Below, piece by piece: positions 14,672 through 20,457 of a stretch of 20,457 nucleotides of DNA. This DNA is from CAZJDV01 sp964544865 (GTDB lineage Bacteria > Chloroflexota > Dehalococcoidia > Lucifugimonadales > CAJWER01): positions 1 through 20,457 of the forward strand of contig CAZJDV010000043.1 of assembly GCA_964544865.1 (NCBI GenBank), given 5' to 3'. Below the pieces are notes generated by a model. It was not told the origin of the DNA. It did not search any database and worked only from the letters and a program-made list of their open reading frames with translations. Positions within the stretch are counted from its first letter, which is position 1; each line of letters starts with the position of its first letter. The translations under genes were made by a program, and so were the position numbers.

Positions 14672-16406
14672 CGGCAAGGCGCAGGGCGCCACGGCCACAC
14701 CAAGCTCTCCTTCGAGGCGGCCGCTACCCTCCCGGGAATGGAGGCAGCGGGACGCCCCACCCCCCGATATCGCCAGAACGCTGGGCCTGCCCCCATTCCA
14801 GGCCCGCCTCCTCTTCAATCGCGGAATCAGGCGGCGCGAGAGGGCCGACTCGTTCCGGGCGGGCAACTCACGCGACTCCCACGACCCGATGCTGCTTCCC
14901 GACATGGGGAAGGCCGTCGAGAGGCTTAAGAGGGCGGTCGAGACCGGCGAGGTAATCGGCATCTTCGGAGACTTCGATACCGACGGCATATCCGGGACGG
15001 CCCTGCTGGCCAAGGCCCTCCGAGAGCTCGGCGCGACCGTTGTGCCCTACCTGCCAGACCGGGTCGACGAGGGACACGGTTTGAACACAATGGCGGTTGG
15101 GGTCCTGCGAGGCCAGAGCGTCTCGCTCATGGTGACCGTGGACTGCGGCTCCAGCTCCGTGGACGAGATCGCGCTCGCCTCGGCCCTTGGAATCGAGACC
15201 ATCGTCACCGACCACCACACGATTCCCTCTTCCCTGCCCCAGGCGGTCGCCCTGGTGAACTCGAACCGCCCGGACTCCCGTTACCCCTATGGCGACCTGA
15301 CCGGCGCCGGCCTGTCCTTCAAGCTGGTCCAGGCTCTCTGGGCCGCCCTCGGAAGGCCCTCTCCGGACCATCTGCTGGACCTGGCGGCCCTCGGCACCGT
15401 TGCGGACGTGGCCCCGCTGACCGGGGAGAACAGGTATCTGTTGAAGCGCGGCCTGGAGCGATTGAACAGCACCGAAAACCCGGGTCTGCGGGCCCTCATG
15501 GCACGCGCCGGAGTGAAACGTGGCACCGTGGACTCTGAATCGCTCTCATTCTCCCTCATACCCAGACTCAACGCCGCCGGCCGGCTTGGCCACGCGTTCT
15601 TGAGCCTCGAGCTTCTCCTGGCGGACAGCGTGGAGGTGGCGGACCCCATCGCCGAGCGGCTGGAGATGGAAAACGTCAGGCGGCGAGAGCTGACCCGCGA
15701 GGGCGTCGACCAGGCGATGCGGCAGCTCGACTTGGGGCCGGGCGACCCACCGCCCATCCTCATCGTCGAGAGCGAAGACTGGCTCCCCGGGATTCTCGGT
15801 CTGATAGCGAGTCACATTTCCGAGAGCTACTACCGGCCCGCGGCGGCGGTCCTGGTCGGCGAGAAGGTTTCCAGGGCCAGCATGCGAAGCATTCCGGAGT
15901 TCGATGTCATTGAGGCGCTCAACCGCAGCCACGGCCTGTTCCACCGCTACGGCGGCCACCCCAGGGCTGCGGGGTTCACACTATCGACCAGCGATCTGCC
16001 GTCGCTGAAGTCGGACCTAATGCTGGCCGCGGAGGAGAAGCTGGGGAACCAAAGGTTAAGGCCGGCCATAGACGTGGACTTCGAGGTCCCTCCGAGGGTG
16101 TTCGACGACGCGAATCTCGAGTTCATGCAGTCGCTGGAGCCGTATGGCGAGGGCAACCGCGCTCCAGTATTCCTGACGCGAGGCTTCCAACTCGCCAGGG
16201 CGCGAAAGGTCGGCCAGCAGGGCAACCACCTCAAGATAACGGTCGTCCACGAGGGCCGGGCATGGGATGCAATCGCATTCAATCTGGGCGACCGTCCCGT
16301 CGCCGTCGGCGGGCAGGTGGACCTTGTCTACAACGTCGGCCTCAACCACTGGGGCGGCGTGACGACCACTCAGCTCAGCGTGCTCGATCTGCGCGTGGCG
16401 GGCTAG
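14658..16406 (+). CDS. recJ: Single-stranded-DNA-specific exonuclease RecJ
   Basis: A 582-residue 5'-3' single-strand DNA exonuclease of the DHH/DHHA1 family for recombination and repair. Motif I is GDFDTDG (residues 104-110; usually GDYDVDG), the DHH triad is at 185-187 (TDHHTIP), the D250 motif is GTVADVAPL, RLNAAGR is at 303-309, and GGH of DHHA1 is at 432-434 (RYGGHPRAAGF). The C-terminal OB-like part ends at the stop. The start is uncertain: from the fabF stop to the first conserved residues there is no ATG in frame. The GTG at 14658, overlapping fabF by 14 nt, gives a normal length and suggests coupled translation; a TTG at 14607 would add 17 residues within fabF. Confidence 0.92.
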   Translation: MQRASGKAQGATATPSSPSRRPLPSREWRQRDAPPPDIARTLGLPPFQARLLFNRGIRRRERADSFRAGNSRDSHDPMLLPDMGKAVERLKRAVETGEVIGIFGDFDTDGISGTALLAKALRELGATVVPYLPDRVDEGHGLNTMAVGVLRGQSVSLMVTVDCGSSSVDEIALASALGIETIVTDHHTIPSSLPQAVALVNSNRPDSRYPYGDLTGAGLSFKLVQALWAALGRPSPDHLLDLAALGTVADVAPLTGENRYLLKRGLERLNSTENPGLRALMARAGVKRGTVDSESLSFSLIPRLNAAGRLGHAFLSLELLLADSVEVADPIAERLEMENVRRRELTREGVDQAMRQLDLGPGDPPPILIVESEDWLPGILGLIASHISESYYRPAAAVLVGEKVSRASMRSIPEFDVIEALNRSHGLFHRYGGHPRAAGFTLSTSDLPSLKSDLMLAAEEKLGNQRLRPAIDVDFEVPPRVFDDANLEFMQSLEPYGEGNRAPVFLTRGFQLARARKVGQQGNHLKITVVHEGRAWDAIAFNLGDRPVAVGGQVDLVYNVGLNHWGGVTTTQLSVLDLRVAG

Positions 16407-16411
16407 CCGCC
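16397..16411. terminator. Hairpin at the recJ/lgt convergence
   Basis: GGCGG-GCTAG-CCGCC, a 5-bp GC stem containing the recJ stop codon, 4 nt before the end of lgt. No T-run. Weak evidence for a bidirectional terminator. Confidence 0.25.
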
Positions 16412-16414
16412 GGA

Positions 16415-17356
16415 CTATCGACCTGACCTGCGGCGGCGGCGGATGTCCGCCCTGCTACCTCTCTCGAACTTCATGGGGGCTTCCTCCGCCCTGGCGGCGG
16501 GCCTCGCCTTGATGAGCAGCAGCGGGACCGAGATGGCCAGCATCGCAAGGGCGATGAACTGGCTGCCCTGCATACTCAACGCCATGTGGGGGTCCAACCG
16601 CAAGAAATCGATCGATAGCCTGCCCACGGAGTACAGGGCCAGGTAGACCGCGAACAGCATGCCGTTTGGCTTTAGCCGGCCCCGGAGCTGCCAGAGTATG
16701 GCAAGCGCCATCATATTCCATATCATCTCGTAGGCGACCACCGGTTGGACCGATGTCGAAAAGCCGTCAACGCAGCTTCGGGCGGCGGTGGTTGGATCGA
16801 TCCAGCGGAACCCGAAGAACAGATCGGTGGCCTTGGCGCAGTGCTCTCCGTTTACGATGTCCCCGAGGCGCCCGATCACCTGGGCGAAAATCAACGCCGG
16901 TGCGGTGAGGTCGGCGATTACACCCACCGGGTACTTGGCCTCTGGCATCTCGGCCTCGTCTGAGTCGGCGACTCCCTTTGCGCGCAGCGCCGCCCGAAAT
17001 TTCCTGCGCTCCCAGTACTCCGCCAGCATTGCGTAGCCGGACGCGCTGAGGAACCCCCCAAGCACTCCACCCCAGATCCCTACTCCCCCTTGCCAGATAT
17101 ACAGGGCCCGGATCGGATTCGGGGAGTAGATCTCCCATGTATCGAAAACGTGGACCACCCGCGCGCCAATCACGGCGCCGATAATGCCCCAAACGGCGAT
17201 GGACAGGATAATGTCGGGGTCGACCTGCTTCAGCGGCGCCCACCTGGCCACCAGATACACGGCCGTCGCCACCGCCACGAAACTGAAGAAGCCGTGCCAG
17301 CTAAGTGTAAGCGAGCCGACCGTGTACAGAAACGGGCTAACGTCTATTTCGATCAT
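16415..17356 (-). CDS. lgt: Prolipoprotein diacylglyceryl transferase
   Basis: A 313-residue inner-membrane enzyme that moves diacylglycerol from phosphatidylglycerol to the lipobox Cys of prolipoproteins. Several hydrophobic spans are visible (about 18-38, 50-70, 90-110, 148-165, 210-225, 233-250, 265-283). The Lgt signature is GRLGDIVNGEH (162-172), with R163 matching E. coli R143 and N169/E171 conserved; the usual N-F appears as D-I and the final Gly of the motif is Ala. The second essential Arg is R246 in YSVGRLSIDFLR. A charged insertion at about 115-142 makes the protein longer than most Lgt, and the C terminus is Arg-rich (308-313). GAGG lies upstream of the ATG. It has a near-consensus promoter. 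Confidence 0.93.
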   Translation of the reverse strand: MIEIDVSPFLYTVGSLTLSWHGFFSFVAVATAVYLVARWAPLKQVDPDIILSIAVWGIIGAVIGARVVHVFDTWEIYSPNPIRALYIWQGGVGIWGGVLGGFLSASGYAMLAEYWERRKFRAALRAKGVADSDEAEMPEAKYPVGVIADLTAPALIFAQVIGRLGDIVNGEHCAKATDLFFGFRWIDPTTAARSCVDGFSTSVQPVVAYEMIWNMMALAILWQLRGRLKPNGMLFAVYLALYSVGRLSIDFLRLDPHMALSMQGSQFIALAMLAISVPLLLIKARPAARAEEAPMKFERGSRADIRRRRRSGR

Positions 17357-17388
17357 CCTGCATTAACCTCGAAGCGAAAGTCAGCGAA

Positions 17389-17417
17389 ATTCTACGTTCA
17401 GGTCCCACGGGTGTCAA
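17389..17417 (-). promoter_or_regulatory. Promoter for lgt
   Basis: On the minus strand a perfect TTGACA (17412-17417), a spacer of exactly 17 nt and TAGAAT (17389-17394). Transcription would start near 17382, about 26 nt before the lgt ATG. One of the best promoters in the window. Confidence 0.78.
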
Positions 17418-17434
17418 GGACGGAAGATCCGTCC
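17418..17434. promoter_or_regulatory. Palindrome abutting the lgt -35 box
   Basis: GGACGGA-AGA-TCCGTCC, a perfect 7-bp inverted repeat whose edge touches the lgt -35 hexamer at 17417. This position fits an activator or repressor site. The ligand and protein are unknown. Confidence 0.45.
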
Positions 17435-17624
17435 GCAATCAATATGAATTCTCCCCGGTGATCTCCGCGCCGAGGAGTCACGCACAGATTGCGCTAAATT
17501 TGACCTCAACAAGCTTACCAGACCAGGCCGCACCTCTGCTATCCTAGCGTAGCTAACTACCGCCTTGTCGCGTGTGAATTGAAGGCCAGGGCCTCGGAGT
17601 CTGGAAGGAGACGGTGGCGCCCGG

Positions 17625-18521
17625 GTGGACCTCTACGTCGATAGATTCCTCGACTATATTGCTGCGGAGCGCGGAGTGTCGGCCAACACCCTTTCGGCCT
17701 ATCGAAACGACCTGGCCCAGCTGACTGAGTTCCTGGAGCAGCAGAGCCCCCAGTCGTCCAACATTTGGCAGAGCGCGGACCCTCAGACGATCACGGCCTA
17801 CATTATCCACCTACACGACAGAGGGTACTCCGGCACGACCCGCGCGCGAAAGGTGGCTTCGGCCAGATCGCTGTTCGGGTTCCTAGTCGAGGAGGACGTG
17901 ATCTCCGAAGACCCGATGGAGAACGTCAGGTCGCCTAGGACGGGCCAGTCGCTTCCGAAGGCTCTCGCCGTTGAGGAAATCGAGTCGCTGATGGACGCCG
18001 CGGAAGGCGACACATCCCGGGCCGGGCGCGACAGGGCCATGCTCGAGCTGCTCTACGCGACCGGGATGCGGGTCAGCGAGCTGACGTCTCTGGACCTGGC
18101 CGACGTCGACCTGGCGCAAGGGTTCGTCCGGTGCTTCGGCAAGAGCGCCAAGGAGAGGCTGGTCCCGATTCACCCGGAGGCGGCGGATGTCCTCAGGACC
18201 TACTTGGAGCGAGGGCGGCCTCGGCTTGAATCGAAGACGTCCGGCGAGGCGCTGTTCCTGAACCAACGGGGGGCGAGGCTGACTCGCCAGGGGTTCTGGC
18301 TCATATTGAGACAGGTGGCCCTGCGGGCAGGGATGACCACAAAGATCACGCCCCATATGCTGCGCCACAGCTTCGCCACGCATCTGTTGCGCGGAGGCGC
18401 GCCGCTCAGGCACGTCCAGGAGCTTCTCGGCCACGCCAGCATAACCACCACCCAAGTCTACACACATCTCACCAGCGAGCACGTGCGCGCCGAGTATCAA
18501 AGCTCCCATCCGAGGGCATGA
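17625..18521 (+). CDS. Tyrosine recombinase XerC/XerD
   Basis: A 298-residue site-specific recombinase that resolves chromosome dimers at dif together with FtsK and usually a second Xer protein. The N-terminal SAM-like DNA-binding domain covers about 1-95. The catalytic set R149 (GMRVSEL), K173, H244 and R247 (HMLRHSF), H270 (LGHAS) and nucleophile Y279 (QVYTHLT) is numbered almost exactly as in E. coli XerD. The length and full catalytic set fit a chromosomal Xer rather than a phage integrase; whether XerC or XerD cannot be told. The start is GTG at 17625; the only Shine-Dalgarno, AAGGAG, is about 14 nt upstream, which is long. It is followed after 60 nt by a small membrane protein. Confidence 0.92.
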   Translation: MDLYVDRFLDYIAAERGVSANTLSAYRNDLAQLTEFLEQQSPQSSNIWQSADPQTITAYIIHLHDRGYSGTTRARKVASARSLFGFLVEEDVISEDPMENVRSPRTGQSLPKALAVEEIESLMDAAEGDTSRAGRDRAMLELLYATGMRVSELTSLDLADVDLAQGFVRCFGKSAKERLVPIHPEAADVLRTYLERGRPRLESKTSGEALFLNQRGARLTRQGFWLILRQVALRAGMTTKITPHMLRHSFATHLLRGGAPLRHVQELLGHASITTTQVYTHLTSEHVRAEYQSSHPRA

Positions 18522-18581
18522 TCGAGTCGGGGGACTGGCGCGATCGGGCGGACTATGAGACTATTTACCCAGGAGGGTACG

Positions 18582-18926
18582 ATGCCCAGCAAATCAAAAC
18601 GCGCGGCCACGAGGCAGGCCAACACCAGACAGAAGAGGCAAAGGGGAAACGCGGCCCCGCAGGTCTTCGATGTCGGCCCTACCAAGCGAAAACTGGAAGA
18701 CGAAGATGAAGAACAGACCACAAGCCGGCGGCCGGGAGTTGCTGCCGCGGCCCGCACTGCCCCGGCCGTTCCGACCCGGCCAACAAGGGCGTCCCGCCTG
18801 GCGGACGCGTCCGCCGGGGCGTCACCGGCATATCCCTACTTGGGCTCCGAGATCAAACGAATAGGAATCATAGCCGGCGTAATATTCGCTACCCTATTGG
18901 TATTGACCTTCGTGATGGACAGCTAG
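18582..18926 (+). CDS. Small C-terminally anchored membrane protein, unknown function
   Basis: A 114-residue protein that I do not recognise. The N terminus is strongly basic (KSKRAATRQANTRQKRQR within residues 4-21), followed by an acidic patch (LEDEDEE, 38-44) and an Ala/Pro/Thr/Arg-rich linker (48-85). A single transmembrane helix lies at about 94-111 (GIIAGVIFATLLVLTFV), leaving three residues outside, as in tail-anchored proteins. The ATG at 18582 follows a perfect AGGAGG at 5 nt, which favours it over an in-frame start 27 nt upstream. It lies 60 nt after the xer gene and 192 nt before uvrC, probably cotranscribed with xer. The basic N terminus might bind nucleic acid or ribosomes; that is a guess. 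Confidence 0.75.
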   Translation: MPSKSKRAATRQANTRQKRQRGNAAPQVFDVGPTKRKLEDEDEEQTTSRRPGVAAAARTAPAVPTRPTRASRLADASAGASPAYPYLGSEIKRIGIIAGVIFATLLVLTFVMDS

Positions 18927-18966
18927 AGTCCCGAATCCCGCCACGGCCCTGCATGAGCCAACCGAC

Positions 18967-18985
18967 GGGCCGCTCTCCGGCCCTT
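18967..18985 (+). terminator. Hairpin after the small membrane protein gene
   Basis: A perfect 6-bp stem GGGCCG/CGGCCC with loop CTCTC, 40 nt after the stop, then CTTAT with only a short run of T. A weak intrinsic terminator. Confidence 0.35.
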
Positions 18986-19028
18986 ATCTGTGTGATCGCC
19001 CGATACGATGTCTGGCCTCTTGGTGCTT

Positions 19029-19059
19029 TTGTCTCCGACACCGGCGCATGGGATATACT
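19029..19059 (+). promoter_or_regulatory. Possible promoter for uvrC
   Basis: TTGTCT (19029-19034) and TATACT (19054-19059) are 19 nt apart. The -10 box matches five of six bases; the spacer is long. It lies about 60 nt before the uvrC ATG. Confidence 0.38.
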
Positions 19060-19118
19060 CAAGAGCGGCGCGGCGGCGGCCCGGACCCGCCGCTACGACT
19101 GGACCACAGGAAAGGCCG

Positions 19119-20457
19119 ATGGCCTCGAAAACCGCTGCAAGACACGACTTCTCTGCCCTACTGAGGGCAGCCCCAACCAAGCCCGGCGTGTACCTGATGC
19201 GGGACGACGCCGGCGAAGTCTTGTACGTCGGAAAGGCCGCAATCCTCCGCCACCGGCTCAGGTCCTACTTCACAGGTGGCGCGAACCTGGCGCCCAAGAT
19301 CCGAACGATGGTGTCGAAGATCGCGGACTTCGAATTCATTGTCACCGAGTCCGAGTCCGAGGCTCTGATCCTCGAATGCAACCTGATCAAGCAGCACAAG
19401 CCGCCATATAACGCCCGCCTGAAGGACGACAAGAGCTACCCATTCATCAAGATAGACACGTCCGAGGAATTCCCTCAGGTCTACATCACCCGGAACGTCT
19501 CCGATGACGGGGCGCGCTACTTCGGGCCGTTCGCCAGCGCCTCCAGCGTGCGCAGGGCGCTTGCCCTGCTCAAGAAACTGTTCCCCTACCGGTCCTGCAC
19601 CAAGACCATAACCGGAGACGACCTGCGTCCGTGCCTGGACTTCTACATCCACCGGTGCGTCGGCCCATGCATAGGGGCGGTGGACAAAAGTCAGTACGCC
19701 GAGGTAATCGATCAGGTGGTCCTTTTCATCGACGGCAAGACCGTGGCCGTCGCCAAGGACATCGCCAGGCGCATGCGGCAGGCCGCGGATAATCTCGAGT
19801 TCGAGCGGGCGGCATCTCTGCGAGACCAGCATCGCGCCATCGAGAAGGTCCACGAGGGCCAAAAGGTGCTTCACTTGACGTCGGAGAGCATGGATGTCAT
19901 CGCCGTGGCGCCGTCCACAGCCGAGGCATGGGTTGAGATTTTCTTTATTCGGGAGGGCAAGCTCATCGACCGTGGCCACTTCATCATGGCGGGTACGGAG
20001 GACGACGACCCACGAAGGATCACCACCGCCTTCGTGCAGCAGTTCTACAACGCAAATCCATATGTCCCGCCGCGGATCGTCGTGCAGCACCCTTTGGAGG
20101 ACCCGGAGGCGATCCATCACTGGCTCGAGGAGAAGCGCAACGGGAAGGTACTCGTTCACGTCCCGCAGCGCGGCGAGAAACGCAAGCTGTTGGAGATGGT
20201 GGCCGAGAACGCCGTCGAGGGCCTGGAACAGCTAAAGGTCAGGCAGGTCGAGCGAGGCGACATGGACGCGGCCATGGCCGCGCTCCAGGAAGCCCTGAGC
20301 CTCCCCGAACTGCCTCGGCGCATCGAGTGCTACGACATCTCCAACATCCAGGGCACGAACTCCGTCGGCAGCATGGTGGTCTTCGAAGAAGGAAAGCCGA
20401 AGACGGCTCACTACCGGCGATTCAAGATCAAGACCGTCGATGGCGTGGACGACTACT
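19119..20457 (+). CDS. uvrC: Excinuclease ABC subunit C (partial, runs off the right edge)
   Basis: The first 446 codons of UvrC, the nuclease that makes both incisions around DNA damage bound by UvrB. The N-terminal GIY-YIG nuclease domain has P-G-V-Y-L-M (22-27) and L-Y-V-G-K-A (35-40) in place of GIY and YIG, as in other UvrC, then RHRLRSYF. The linker contains YFGPFASA and C-x6-CVGPC-type cysteines (RPCLDFYIHRCVGPC) that resemble the UvrC iron-sulfur region. A UVR domain follows (about 200-240, NLEFERAASLRDQ). The RNase H-like second nuclease begins at ECYDISNIQG. The ATG at 19119 has AGGAAAGG 3 nt upstream. The frame is clean to the window end. A long open frame on the opposite strand here (19158-20159) is a shadow. 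Confidence 0.95.
   Translation, partial: MASKTAARHDFSALLRAAPTKPGVYLMRDDAGEVLYVGKAAILRHRLRSYFTGGANLAPKIRTMVSKIADFEFIVTESESEALILECNLIKQHKPPYNARLKDDKSYPFIKIDTSEEFPQVYITRNVSDDGARYFGPFASASSVRRALALLKKLFPYRSCTKTITGDDLRPCLDFYIHRCVGPCIGAVDKSQYAEVIDQVVLFIDGKTVAVAKDIARRMRQAADNLEFERAASLRDQHRAIEKVHEGQKVLHLTSESMDVIAVAPSTAEAWVEIFFIREGKLIDRGHFIMAGTEDDDPRRITTAFVQQFYNANPYVPPRIVVQHPLEDPEAIHHWLEEKRNGKVLVHVPQRGEKRKLLEMVAENAVEGLEQLKVRQVERGDMDAAMAALQEALSLPELPRRIECYDISNIQGTNSVGSMVVFEEGKPKTAHYRRFKIKTVDGVDDY

Noticed and set aside
17625..18521. Integrase of a mobile element
   Set aside because: The length and numbering match chromosomal XerC/D, and no tRNA target, att repeats or mobile genes are nearby.
19158..20159. 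A 333-codon open frame on the minus strand
   Set aside because: It lies opposite uvrC, whose product is unmistakable; GC-rich codon use leaves long antisense frames open.

Overview
This is a chromosomal stretch of a GC-rich bacterium, most likely a metagenome-assembled member of the Chloroflexota (Dehalococcoidia/SAR202-like). That placement rests on the general look of the proteins and is an inference; no marker here settles it. The ten-N run at 6053-6062 shows the sequence is a scaffold. Almost everything is single-copy housekeeping or central metabolism. I see no transposase, phage gene, CRISPR array or defence system.

Layout: tRNA-His (minus, cut by the left edge), a small winged-helix regulator (minus) and the leucyl aminopeptidase pepA (minus). 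pepA diverges from a glutamate-1-semialdehyde-aminomutase-like aminotransferase (plus); the shared region holds two TATAAT boxes flanking a palindrome, plus an attenuator-like hairpin in the pepA leader. A 680-bp non-coding stretch with a promoter, an operator-like repeat and several hairpins leads to an MBL-fold hydrolase (plus) whose metal site has lost key ligands. This gene converges with mtaB (minus), which carries the scaffold gap.

From 6895 to 9501 lie two adjacent, visibly broken genes: a glutaredoxin-thioredoxin reductase fusion and an MBL-rhodanese-rhodanese fusion. Together they hold frameshifts and at least four in-frame stop codons, although most of their sequence still reads as protein. 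This is the most distinctive part of the window: a two-gene redox/sulfur cassette that appears to be decaying (or is badly assembled) among intact genes.

From 9514 to 11956 (minus) a TGS-domain GTPase, a DapA-superfamily enzyme and an ACT-domain protein form a likely operon. A KDG-kinase-like PfkB kinase (plus) diverges from it. After a 360-bp spacer come fabF and recJ, which overlap (plus). recJ converges with lgt (minus), which has a near-consensus promoter abutted by a palindrome. The last block (plus) is a XerC/D recombinase, a small C-terminally anchored membrane protein and the first part of uvrC, which runs off the right edge.

I did not find a clear new multi-gene system. The best leads are the decayed redox/sulfur cassette, the pepA leader attenuator, the structured leader and degenerate metal site of the MBL gene, and several promoter-linked palindromes.
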